This document shows positions 38,298-52,000 of a DNA stretch of 64,000 nt, in pieces. The stretch is from Sepioteuthis lessoniana (taxonomy: Eukaryota; Mollusca; Cephalopoda; Myopsida; Loliginidae). The stretch is from contig OY757924.1 in the NCBI GenBank assembly GCA_963585895.1, positions 53,927,038 through 53,991,037 on the forward strand, given 5' to 3'. The position numbers were made by a program, and so were the translations under genes. The notes under the pieces were generated by a model. That model had not been told where the DNA came from. It made no database searches and saw nothing but the letters and a program-made list of their open reading frames with translations. Every line of letters starts with the position of its first letter. Within the stretch, counting starts at the first letter, position 1.

Positions 38298-39991
38298 AAC
38301 CCGGTCAGCGATTTATGCAGAGTCATAAGCACCCATAGGGACGTCGAAGTTGTTAGTAGTACTTTTAATCCAAGTCGAATTTTTATAACGGAGAGTGGAT
38401 TTTCTACAATCTAATATTATTTCTAATTGTTCATTGGTTATATTAAGGAAGTTCCTTGCATGATTTATACTATTTAACTATAAACCCGTGATAGATGGAT
38501 AAAAATCCATAATATCAAATTGAATAAATGTAGTATTTCTTTATTTGCTAATATTCTTAAGCCATTTTATAACATCATAGGATTTGTTCCATCTTTCCTC
38601 TGTGAGTGGAATCGAAAGCCTTGGTAAAATCGACAAATAGTAATGTCGCTTGTAGGTTTTTTGCCCGTACGGCCTCAAGGATTCTACGGATGGTCAATGT
38701 TTGTGAGGTCGTAGATCTATTTCTTCGGAAGCCATTTTTATTTTTCCTAAGGATGTTGTCTATTTTGGATTCTATGCGGTTTCGTAGTAGGGCATTGTAA
38801 ATTTTGGCTGCGATGGATGTAAGTGTTATGCCTCGGTAGTTCTTGGCTAATCCGAGGTCACCCTTTTAAGGGAAGGGGAGGATGCATCCCTTTATTCATC
38901 TGTCTATCGTATTTTGATTATAGACTGCGTTGCAGTGTCGGAGCAGTATGTCGTCGAATTGTCTGGTCTTCCATACTTCTGGGGGAATCTCGTCCAGCCC
39001 TGCAGCTTTCCTACTTTTAATTTTCTAAGAACCGAGTCGAGTTCTTCTTGAGTGAACGGTCCTAAGGCACCAACTATACGGCCACCTACCTCCCACCTCG
39101 AAAACTATCCAAGTTAGATGAACCAGACATGCAGGACACTGCTGGAGAAGCAGGGGCGAGCTCATAAGTGATGTACTCCTATGGACCCTCACTTATGGCC
39201 AAGCAAAAGCAGGACGACCAGCTCGAACATACATTCAGCAGATATGTGAGGATACGGGATGTAGCCCTGAAGACCTACCAGAGGCGATGAAAGATAGGGA
39301 GAAGTGGCGAGAGAGGGTCAGGGATATCCGTGCTAGCGGCACGACATGATGATGATGATGATATCATAGGAGTTCTTCCAAAGGTTTGATTTGTTTTTAG
39401 TATTCGATACAATATCTTTGATATTTTTTGAAATTATACCTAGTTCAGTTTTTGATGGGTTAATTAACCTACATTGTTTTTTGTCATGAAAATTGGGCTC
39501 AGAGAATGGAACCATTTTTTTTCAATCATTTTTCCCATTCTGTCTTCTGTTTTGTTTACGAGCAAATTTAGCGATGTCATTATTAATTTGTGATATAGTG
39601 TTACATCTATCAAGTTTGTAGGTGTCAGAATTTTGTTCTTTATGATTTTATTATAAAAAAATGAAATGTGGGTTAGGGAGATAGGGTGGCTGGAATTTTA
39701 TGATTTTATTATAGTTCAGTCTCATAAAGATTATTAGTTTTGTCAGTTCTAACCTAAATCGTTTTTAATGTTTTCAATGTCCTTGTTAATTCTAGTCTGG
39801 AAACTATTAAATTGTTTTCTGTATTTAATTTTCCTAACTAATTTAAATAAATCATTTTCGAAAGTATTCAGCAATTTGTTGCTTGGTGGAGTCTTTTAGG
39901 TTTTAAGGCTGAAAACCACTTTCCCTTGGTAAGTTGGTAAATCCGAAAAGTTTAAGAAAAAGTTGGTCTTCCATCTAATTCTTTTTATAAA

Positions 39992-40026
<35 letters not shown>

Positions 40027-40571
40027 CACGCGTCTTCTTTATTTTTTAGGGTTGCTGTGAATTTTGTATATAATGGTCTGGCTTTAAATGTGAGCAATCT
40101 GTCCGGAAATATCTATCTCAATATTTTTCTGAACGTCACAACAGAAATTCCTGGTTACTTGTTATGCATGGTATTTTTAAATCGATTTGGCCGGAAGAAA
40201 CTGTATATTGGATTCATGATCATAGCTGGAATCTTGGGAATAGCTGCAATATTTCCTTTCCTCTATGCAACGGAAGGTAAATATAAATCAATTTTATTGG
40301 GTCTTCTTTTTTTAATGTTATGGAAATTGTCAGTCTCACGAGGCAGTTGCTCATGCAGCAAGTCTCGCCTCTTTACGACATTGATGTTTCCCCAAAGGAT
40401 AGCGGCGGCATTGGTGTAACTACAGAAGTTGCCAGAACGACTTAGGAGTAAAAAATTGGACTATCTCAGCGATTTTATCAAAGCTAAAAAGCCCAGTCTG
40501 CAATCACTATTTTACCCATAACTGAAGGAAGAAAGATGCATCAATACCTTTTCCAAGGTTATTAGTCTGCA

Positions 40572-40614
<43 letters not shown>

Positions 40615-40863
40615 TTTATAATTATTATCTTTCCCTTTTTTCCTATTTCTCATCTTTTATTCTGCTCATGATATCGATGCAGCTGTTTTTTATTGATTTG
40701 TTAAAGATCTACGAAATGTTTTTCAAAAGGAAAAATTTTAAATCTCCAAACAATTTATATATTTATATGTCGTTTTTTTTTGTTTTTACATATTGTGTGT
40801 TTATTTTTTAGAAAGTATTGTATTTTAAATCCTGTCTATATCTGTTGCTATCTTCCTCACTCT

Positions 40864-40933
<70 letters not shown>

Positions 40934-43900
40934 TGGGAGGCAGGTGGCCGATAAGTTGGTGCCTTGTGGGGTGTTGCCGCCAGGACTTGTTCAAGATTGC
41001 TCGCAACATTCTTGTGTAATTGCCGTCTAGCTTCTTCTCCAGCCGTTTAGTTAGCGTCCAAGTAGTGCATTCATATAGCAATATCGATACGACTGCTGCC
41101 TGGAAGAAACTGCGTTTCATTTTATCAGTCAGGTCTGATTTCCATATTATCAAAAGCCTTCGTTAGCCGTATGTCGATGTCTTTTTCGGTTAATGAGACG
41201 TTGCTTCCTAGGTAGGTAAATTTGTCAACCAGTTTCAGAGAGGTTCCGTCTAGTGTGGAAATGTCGCCTGTTTGATTTTAGCACATATATTCAGTTTTGT
41301 CTGCATTGACCTGGAGGTCAATGCCGGCGGCGGCTTGTTCCAAACTATGCAATTGTGTTTCGGCGTGGTTGGGTGTACGAACCAGACATGCAGGACACTG
41401 CTGGAAAAGCAAGAACAAGCTCATAAGTGATGTACTCCTATGCACCCCCGGATATGGCCAAGCAAAACTGGACGACCAGCTCGAACATACATACAGCAGC
41501 TATGTGAGGATACGGGATGTAGCCCTGAAGACCTGCGAGAGGCGATGAATGATAGGGAGAAGTAGCGAGAGAGGGTCAGGGATATCCGTGCTAGTGGCAC
41601 GACATGATGATTATATATATAAAATAATAAAAGGTGGTTTTGAATTAGAGTCAACAAGAGATGCAGGACACTGTTTCAGAAGCAAGACGAACTCATAAGT
41701 GACGTTCACTTATGGGTCCCTTTCACATGGACGTGCCAGTGTTGGCCAACCACAAAAACTTACGTTCAATAGCTGTGCGGATACAGAATGCAATCTTGGG
41801 GACCTGTCGGTAGCGATGGATGATTTGCGACGAATGGAGAGAACGACTCGAGAAATGCGTGCTAGCGTGACATGAGAATGATTATGTATTACATGAAAAT
41901 CACACTCATTTAATCTAATCTATTTAGATATCTTATACATTTTGATTAGCGAAAGAATTGTGCAAGAGAACAATGAAAACGTACGCACAATTAAGGAGCT
42001 TATAAAGAGATCGGGTCCATGTGAATTGAATTAAAATAAAAAAAATAAGCCAATCTTTATATATTTTTACTAACAGTTTTTGAATGAAAAGTTAATTCCC
42101 TACAGAATACTTCTTTAGCATTCAATACCTACACCAGCGAGTTTTCCATTGGTCGAAGCACCTCAAACTTCTCTTCCTAACGGGTGAAGTTGCCTCGTCG
42201 TAATCGTCTAAATTGTTCTTCACTTTCTCAATGGGGGGATTCCTATTGGCGTAATGGCTAACGTGCAGCACTGCGACTTCTTTGCAAGTGAGTTCAAACT
42301 CCAGTAGCATTATTACTTTCACTTTCGGACAAATATCCTTGAGAAAGGCATGAACACTCCTAATTCCCTGTTATGGGGTAAATAATGCCACTACCGTTCT
42401 TCTACAAGGGTGGTTTTGATATTAAATAACTCACGAAGGTTGATATGCCATTAAACAAAGAAACCAAACCACTTCTAATCTAAGCCATGAGATAAATTTT
42501 CAGTTTAGAAAAGAAAAAAAAAAGTTGCAAGCATTCAAGTCTGATGAGTATGTTTGGTTTTACACTTGCATAATCCTGTGTTTCACAAAAACAGCAACAG
42601 AAAACCGAAAAACAAAACAACAACCCCTCAAAAAATATCTAGTTAAAAGATTGGCTTCGTATTAAAGAAAAATGTATCGACACCAGACGGCTCAGTATCC
42701 ATTTAATATATAAATTTCTTGGTTGTACACTGCACAAATCTTCATAAAATTTTTTAATATACCCCCCCCCCCCCCACAAAAAAAGAAAAACAATAATTTT
42801 CTGCCTCGATACTTTTTACATCACATCTCATCTTTCTATGTAAACAAGCTACCAAAATTTAACGATATTCCTTCTCTGCCGTTTTTCGATCCAACTTGTA
42901 TATACATATTTTAAGCATCTATATTAATAACTATTTGCCACTTGATTAAACAGTTTTGATACTTTACCAACCTCTCCCTCCCCTTCTCTTTGATTTTTAA
43001 CGACATATCAACCTGTCTTCGGATTATTTTATGTCTCAATGTAAGAGAATCGTGTTCATCCTACATTTATAGTTGTTTCTAAAGAGATTCTTGTACAGTT
43101 ATACGAGATTAAGTATTTCTATTTACATACCGGACATTGGCCTGGCGGTTAGAGTGTTCGCCAATGGCCCGGGATTCGATCCCAGGTCGAGTCATACCAA
43201 AGACTCAAAAAATGGTACTTGATGTCTCCTTGCTTAACACTCAGCATTATAACGTACGGATCAAGGGTAAAGTGGAGCAGTCCAGGGAAAGGAGTAGCGC
43301 CCTCCCCTACACCTTGGTGTAGTAAGCTATCGAAAAGGGAGCCTTCGGGTCACCCTCGACTAAAGGGAGACAACTTTACTTACTTTTTTACTTTATTTGC
43401 ATACAGTTGTATGGTTTTAAGCATTCGTATCTAAAACTCATGATTACAATTTCAAGGAATTTTATTTAAAAATAATCATATTTGCTTACAGTTATGGTGT
43501 CAAGTAACTCATAGTAAAGTTGGCGATCTTAGTCAAGGGTAACCCGAAGGCTCTGTTTTCCATAGCTTCTACACCGTGGTGTTGGAGAGGGTGCAACTCC
43601 TTCTCCCAGATTGCTCCACTTATCCTTGATCCGTACCTTATAATGCTGGGTGTTAAGCAAAGAGATATCAAGTATCATTTTTGAGGCTTTAGTATGACTC
43701 GAATAATCCTTAGTAAACAATTATACCTTCAAGTAACTATTCTTAATACAAACAATTTACGCTTATATGATTTCAAGTATTCCAATCTAATTGACCCATT
43801 GATAGGACCCTAACAGATGGAATCTAGGAGTAATGATTATGGAGGAGAACTTTAGACCCTCATATTTCCAGAACAGGAGCCTCACTATCAGATGCTGTTA

Positions 43901-46900
43901 GTGTCATACCCGGGACACTATTTTGGGTGTTGGTTGGTTGGTTTTTATGGCATATCAACCTTTGTAGGTTATTTAACGCCAAATCCATTTTTATGAAAAT
44001 AGTTCCATTTCAAACAATTCAGTTTAGGATAAGTGCGCAGTTTAAATGAAAGTACAGTTTAATTGTGAAAAACATTTCTATTTCTAGCAATTCAGTTTAG
44101 TCAAGCAGTTCTAATTCAGCTAATTTAGTTTAGTATAAGTACGAATTTTGTTTACACACAGTTAAATGTTAAAACAGTTCTATATCAAACAAATCAGTTT
44201 AGTGTAAGTACATTTTCAATGTCAAAAACAGTTCCATTTCAAAGAATTCAGTTTAGCATTAGCGCGCAGTTTAAATATAAATACGGTTTAATTGTCAAAA
44301 ACATTTTAATTTCAAACAATTCAGTTTAGCATAAGTATGCCGTTAGTTCTATTTAACCCTTAGATAGGACCCTTATCAGGTGCTACCACTCCGGGCCTAA
44401 GTGGACCTGGGAGCGATGGCAATAAAGGGGTATTCCGCATTCCCAAAAGCTCCAACATTACTAGAACTTCACAATCAGATTGTTTAGTGGCATATAAGGA
44501 CACTCGTTGGGGGTTCTTACCCCTCTGTAGAGGTGCAGTCAGTGTATTCTACAACGTTAGCCGACTGGGCAATATTTTGGGTGTGTATGTGGGGTTCCTA
44601 CGTATCTGCAGAAGATATAGTCAGCGTATTCTAAATCCTACTGAAAGGGCACCTCAGTATTTTTCGTGGTGGTCTACCTCAGTATTTGAAGGTTTTGTTC
44701 TCCTGTGAGTCATTAAGAAAATAACTGTGGTTGGCCGCAAACTACAAGAACATTTTTCAGAACTATCTCAACCTTTTATACATTCTAATTTCAGATTTCC
44801 GATGGATTGTAACTGGTTTATCGGCCCTAACTCGATTGTGTATAGCAGGATGTTTTGGAATTATTTATTTACTTACATGTGAACTTTACCCTACCGTCAT
44901 CAGGAATGGTGCCTTAGGAACACTTTCAACTTGTGCTAGAATTGGAGGTTTGATATCTCCTTACGTACTGAAATCAGTAAGTATAAGAATACTTAGCACT
45001 GCAGGAGACAAACTAAACAAGAAACCCAAATTATGGCCCAGGGATGCCCTCAAACACACAACAGGTACTACCACCCCGGGTCAAAGTAGACCTGGAAGCA
45101 ATGGGAATGAAGAAATGACTTCAAACACTCCAAAAGTGAAGCTTTCCTATCCGGTATTTGTCTCTGCCTCCCACCAAACAGGAATTTACACAAGCTCAAT
45201 GACCCGAAGGTCGATTCAGGGGATGGGAAGGTCGGGCACGAGCCAAGGCTCAAGCCCTGCTGGACTATGCTGTTCATCGGCCCACTTAGTGCAATGTGGA
45301 CCTGATGAGCCTTACTGGTCATAGACCCAAATCTGGGTCCAGGCACGTATGCCTCATTATAGCTTAAACTGGACTACGGGGTCCAGTGCTATACAAGGCT
45401 GACAACGGTGTCGATGCAGCTCGCCCACCCGAAGGTGACCCAGCTGAAGTTGAGGGCCTTTCGCCCTCAAGTCTGCTATGGAGCATTGATCGTCCAGCAC
45501 GGATGCCAGACAGTCCACGAAAATACATAGTGCAGTTTATCGACATACTCGGTATATCTTCTTTTTGGGTGAGGAGGTCTACTGATAATTTACTCGATTT
45601 TTTGGTTTCGAATAACAAATAATCTTTACTAAGGAATTGTCGCTTCAAATAACTATTCTTAATAGAAATATTTTTGCATTCAGATAAATGATTCCACATA
45701 TTCCAATTCAATAATTGTATTTGATAATTATTTATTTGTACACGATTATATATAGTTTCACTTATTCGTATCTAACATTCATAATTCTACTTAATAAAAA
45801 TAAGCTCAGTCAGCTGGGTCTGGAGAATACTCCAACCATATCTGCTGAGGGGTAAGAATCCCCTCACCACAACGAATACCCTGAATATAACATTAAACTG
45901 CATCTGATGGTGAGGCTCCAGCCTTGGAGCTTGGGGAGGGGGGAATATGGAGTATCCTTTCACTGATCCGGAGTGGTAGTACCTGATAGGGTCCTATCTA
46001 TAGGTCAAATAGAACTGTTTGACATTTAAATGGCAAAAAAAAAAAGAAAAATAAATAAATAAATAAAATAAATAAATAAATAAATAAAATAAAATAAAAA
46101 TAAATAACTTACGTTAAATCGAATTGTTAGAAATATAACTCTTTGACCATTCAACTGTGTGTAAACAAACGACCGATATTTAATTGAATTGTTAGTGATA
46201 CATGGCAATACTTGAAACAACTTAACAGTGTGCTAACGAATGAGTAATGTTGAATAGAATTATCTGTGTTGATGAGCAATTTTTGAAACTAACTGAGTGC
46301 CTAAGCTGAATTGTACGCGTTACATAGCGATGCTTGAAACCATTTAACTGAGTGCAAATAAAACTATTTATGTCAGATAGCAATACTTGAAATCATTTAG
46401 GCGAGGACACTAAATAGAACTATTCGTTTTAGAATATTTGGAACAATTAAACTGTGTGCAAATAATAGTAATACTGGTGTGCAAATAAATCAGACTCGAC
46501 TCATTTAAAAATAAGATTACCCCCAAACTATTGATTTACAAATCATACGTATAAACTTTCAAATGTAAGCAAGCGAATGAGCTCTGGCTCGTTTAAAAAT
46601 ATTTTCTGCAAACTGAGAGTTTACAAATAAAATGTATTTAGAGGATTTGGCATCAAATAACCTACAATGGTTGATATGCCATAAAACCCAACCCAAACAA
46701 TTAAAAAATAGTTTTGCCCAGTCGGCTGGGGCTGTAGAATACACTGACTGCACCTCTGCAGAGGGGTAAGACCCCCCCCCCCCAACGAGTGTCCTGATAT
46801 ATGACACTAATCAATCTGATGGTGAGGTTCCAGCAGTGCTGGAGCTTTGGGGAATGCGGAGTACCCCTTCATTGCCATTGCTCCAAGGTCCACTCTGGCC

Positions 46901-48961
46901 CGGAGTAGTAGCACCTGATAGGGCCCTATCTATGGGTTAAATAGAACAGCATACTTATGCTAAAATGAATTGTTTGAGTAAACTGAATAGCTAGAAATAG
47001 AAATGTTTTTGACAATTGAACTGTACTTTCATTTAAACTACGGGCTTATGCTTAACTGAATTATTTGAAATAGAACTGTTTTTCGACATTAAAATTGTAT
47101 TTACACTTAACTGAATTGTTACATATAACTTCTTGAATAGTTTGAAATAGAAATGTTTTTGACAAACTGTACTTATGCTAAACTGAATTGTTTTAAATAG
47201 AACAGATTATTCACATAAAATAGATTCGGCGTAAAATAACCTACAAAAAGTTTGATATGCCATAAAACCCAACAAACCAAACCAAAAAATAGTTGTTTAC
47301 ACACTGTTATGGTTTCCTGTGTTTTTATCCAATACTGATAATTTCAAAAGATGTTTATTTAATTCGTAGATGGACCTCTGACTGGTGCAACCTCTCCAGG
47401 TCAGAGTAGACATAGGAGCAAGGTGAATGTTTGGCTGCTTGACCCCTACTTTGAATTCCAGATCATGGGCCTCACCACCGGATATTGTTTTGTGTCATGC
47501 CAAGGATGCCTTTTTTGGAGGGAATGTAGTCAAGTAAATCTTGGTGGGGTGTCACGAGTAACACACTGTTTGTGGATCGATTCTCACTGAGTGATCTTGT
47601 CTCTAGACTTGTGCCAAGTTACTGTCATACCCAGAATGACGAAATCAAGATTCACATTTATTTAGCAATGTTGTTTGATTTCTTTATTTTAATGGCATAT
47701 CATTCGTGGGTTATTTAATGCCAAAGCCATCCTTGTAGAAGGAGACAAGTGGAACTATTTAACCCATAGCTGAGGGGATAAGAGACTTCATACTTTTTTG
47801 AAGGGTGTTAGTCTGAAAGTGAACTCATTTGCGCGACTGGAGTTCGATGTGCCTGTTCAACACGTTAGTCACTGCTTCCGTAAAAATAACATGATCATAT
47901 AAAATTATCAACTAAATGGTTTAGCAGTGTCAACTTGTAACGTTTTGGGATCTTAAGTGGCAACCGATTTTGCTTTCTGTGATCAACTTTATTCAGTTAT
48001 TTGAAAATACGAAACCTTTTTGACAGATTAAAAAAAACCAAAAAACTCACAATATGCATACACCCCCCCAGCACCCCCCAAAAAAAAAACAAAAACAAAA
48101 TCCCCCCCCACAACAACAGATAAAATGATTGCCCAAGCAAAAGCAGATATTTTGGTTGGTAGGTTCCTTCTTTTTTTGGTAATGGCATATCAACCTTTGT
48201 GGGTTATTTAATGCCAAAGCCATCCTTGGAGAAGAACAGTAGCGATAATATATGTTAATAACCTATTCTCTTTTTCAAGAAGTAATTGTTTTTTTTCCCT
48301 AGCTTTTATAATTATCCTTGGTTGCGATGTAATTATTTTTGCAGGAACCTAAACCATTGATGCGACAGTTGTTGGTTTGGTTTCTTTGTTTAATGGCATA
48401 TTAACTTTCGAAGATATTTTAGTGTGAATCCCAAACGGGGATCAAGACACGCTAGAGAGAAAAAAGACGGTGAAAGAAGCCTAAATAGCTTGAGATGGAA
48501 AATTAAAGTAGAGAAGTGTAGAAAAAAAAATTAATTACTTATTTCTAATGAAACTTCATATAATCAAACCCGACATTATTAGGTATTATTTATAATCAAA
48601 CTCTACGGGATTAAAACTGGGGAGCGCTCGTGGCATAACGATTATCCAAGTTGGAAATTAACAGCCACCCTAATTCAAATCCTGAATGAACCTGGTTACA
48701 TTTTACATCGCGCTGATACTCCAAGGAAAGTATGAATCCAATTATTCTTTTGTTAGCTATGGGTAAATAGTAGGGCTTACTCTTGTTTTTGTTTAATGAC
48801 TGGTCTAGGAGAAGGAAAACTCTTGATACAAACCAGCTATACTTCGCTTAAAAATTGACCTTAGTGTACATCCTGCCAGTGGCGGGGGTATAATGCAATG
48901 GATAAGAAAATATGAAGATGTCTGTACAAACAATCCTAAGTAATATGGCAGAGAAAACGAG

Positions 48962-49024
<63 letters not shown>

Positions 49025-52000
49025 ATCTCTCATCTAATGTGAAAGGAAAAATAAACCGAAAGACGAGGGAGGGAATTAAGTAAATAAAATGAAGCCAATG
49101 TACTTACGTATTCTAAATCTTTTTTCTTAAAGAGAAAACTACTCTTCTTTGGGATAGGTTGTCATGACTTATTAAAGGAGACGAAATCCTTTACTTAACC
49201 TGGAAAGAAGAATTCAATAAAGACGAACACTATGGTATCGCATCAGTATTTTTGTTAAAATTGAGGGAAGGGCTAATGAGTAGAGTGTTCACCAATGGTT
49301 TGGGGGAATGGGGTTCAATCCCAGGTCGAGTCATACCAAAGACTAAAAAAAAAATGGTACTTAATGTCTCCTTGCTTAACACACACCATTATAAGGTAAG
49401 GATCAAGGGTAAAGTAGAGCAATCCAGGGAATGGAGTAGCGCCCTCCCCTACACCTCGGTGTGGTAGCTATCGAAAAGGGAGCCTTCGGGTTACCTCGCC
49501 AACTTTACTTCACTTATTCAAATACTAATATATATATATTTCTAATTTCAATTTTTTTTCTAATATCTTATAAAATATTAGAAAAAAAATTGAAATTAGA
49601 AATATTAAAAGTAGTACAGGATTTTAGAATATTGGAAACATTAAACCAAATCCCCTAAAAACGACAAAACAAAACAAAAACAAACATAATTAACCCTAAA
49701 ACGTGGGCTACTATGTTATTAAAAGCTTTCCACACATCAACTGGAATTCTAATTCATGGAAAAACCTACTGACAATCATTATTTTTTCTATTGATACACA
49801 AGACTGACTCCTTTGGTCAAGAGTCCCGGGGAAATTGACCAATAAACCCTCTTTCTTTTTAAGGTAGGTGAATAGCGCCTGTTAGATTGTTATTGAAACA
49901 GAATTGGGAGTTGATCAGTAGTTGGAAGAGCCAACGACTTATTTTTGTTCTGAACTCAGTTTCTTTGTCGTTCAAAACTAGACCCTTTTTGGCCATACTT
50001 GTTTTTTTTTTCTGAGATGAATGAATAAATAAAAGAAAAAAAAAAAGAAAAAGAAAAGAGGACTTACCTAGTAGAATGTGATCAAAGGCCAAAAAATAGC
50101 AATTTGGTTCCTGAGATTTTCGATTATTCAAAAACGCTTTGAAAATGTTTTTCCTCTGGCGTTAGTCTATTTTTTGTTCCAAGAAAATGCTGACAAAAAA
50201 AAAGAAAAAAAAAATCACAAATTCCAACATGTTTGGACCAGTAAAAACTTGATTTATTTAGAAAATACAAATAGAACAATTGTCGCTAATATGTCAACCG
50301 GAGCAGTCCATTTCAGCGTTTAGATATACAGCTAGAACAATTATCACCACCCATACATTTAACCAATTATAACCAACACTCAAGGGAATTCCTATCACCT
50401 TCGTATACTCACCTGGCGCAAGAACAATTGTGAGTGAGAAAATAAAATTAGTTTGGTTCCAGGGCGCCTTCCCTCCGAGGCAGTTCCTGCTTAAGAAAGC
50501 TGAGTTTATTTTTAGATGCTTAAGGTGCCCTAAAAGGGAATGCCGACGGGACTAAGCATTTTTCGTAATGGCTGAGTTTCAATTTGTGCGTGGCTCGCCA
50601 CTATAAAATGACTCCATGTCAAATCTGACTTGGTAGGAAGTCGGATAAATATCCTATACGCATTTGTCATTTGCGCCGGGTGGGTGAAATTCAATAACAA
50701 CTTAGTTTCTGGAGGCCTTCTCATCAGACAGTACCTGTCCAATCATCTAAAAGAGATTAGGGCTGGGCTTATTGTTCGATGGAAGAGGCAAATAGCTCAA
50801 AACACCCCTCCATTTTTCTGGATGTGTTGAGGAATCTATGTGGATTTCATATTGATTTTCATATTGTGGAGAGTGATCATTTTTAATAATATTTCGGCAT
50901 ATTTCTTTTTTTGTAATTCCCATAATTGAATTATTGTTGTGAGTTGTTTTACCATTTTTGGTGCTACATTTACTGAAAGAAATCTTACTGTTGCAAAAGC
51001 GAAGAGCTTTGTGATAAGTTTTTCCACTGTCTACTCGAGAACTATGGAACTAGGAAAAGAAGTAGTTGCTTCTTCTCTGTTGCTGTCACTGTGTATTTAT
51101 ATGTATGTGTCTGAATTGGATATCCACTTTTATAAATATAAACAGTTCTACTTCAAACAACTCAATTTAGCATAAGTACGCACTTAATATGTCAAAACAG
51201 TCCCACCTCAAACAATTCAGTTTAGCACAAGCACACAGTTTAGTTCTATTTGATCCATTGTGACGGCAAATTGACTAAAATCCCAAAACGGGACTTTTAT
51301 TTTCGCACGTGTGAAGACGGGGCAGGTTGGCACTTGATCCCCTATATAATAAGTCCTCGTTCAGAGTTTTTCTCTCAGGCATATAAGAACTGGCATATTA
51401 CGTGAGGGATTAATTTAGGGCCAGACTGACCGCCTCTGGCAAAGGGGTTCCAAATTTCACACTATCACACACCCACCAGGCCGCTAAACTTCTTTCTCCT
51501 AGATAATGGAAGAATATGGACCTATAGGTTTTAGTCGTAATAATATTATATTGTAGTAGTCGGCAACTCCGGTTTCCCGTGTGATATTTTAGGAATTAAT
51601 AGGACAATTCTAAGCGAGATAACATAAGGCGAATAGAAACTGAAAAAGGAAGCATGAAGTAACAAATTCGTAGAAGAACTGCAAAGAACAGACTTAGACC
51701 ACGTGGTAACATAAAAATATATGATTCCTTTACTACAGTTATATACACTTTTAAAGTGTCAAAACATATAATAATTGGACAGTCTACGAATATAAATGTC
51801 TTTTCTTGACTTTTGTTTTTCTTCAAGTTGAGAGAGAGAGAGAGTGGTATACAAAATTTGGGTATAAAGGAGAAACGTCCCCAAAGTTACTTATCTTATT
51901 TTTCGACGGGGTTCCACTGGAGAATCTTTCTTCTTTCACGGGCTAATAGACTTTATTCTATTTTTTTTACACTGGCTTGAAGAACATGGGGTCCTTCATG

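Larger units (their letters stand above)
37030..39985 (-). mobile_element. Penelope-like retroelement, split by an RTE-like LINE (intron 6)
   Basis: The minus strand holds, from its 5-prime side, a KKQCRLINPSKTELGIISK block (about 39440-39495), the LINE insertion, TTFIQFDIMDFYPSITG (RT motif, about 38500-38560), FDVPMGAYDSA and a GLYRDDS catalytic block (about 38160-38350), KRKGIWFNPHPFCKLS (37640 region) with YSCTNNLYKI, and a GIY-YIG-like end with LSKWFWRLKDSG (about 37170). RT followed by GIY-YIG is the Penelope-like plan. The copy is broken in many places. Confidence 0.75.
42985..44640 (-). repeat. SINE A-prime, sense on minus, split by two T1 copies and one SINE-A
   Basis: A-prime pieces at 42985-43128, 43392-43511, 43701-43930 and 44585-44640 read in order from tail (AACGACATATCAACCTGTC) to head (TGCAGAAGATATAGTCAGCG). 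Some may be separate copies. Confidence 0.6.

Noticed and set aside
45068-45346. Open frame running on from exon 8 of the SLC22-like gene
   Set aside because: The frame enters intron 8 after a good GT donor at 44977 and then reads SINE and GC-rich DNA; exon 9 restores the family sequence in phase.
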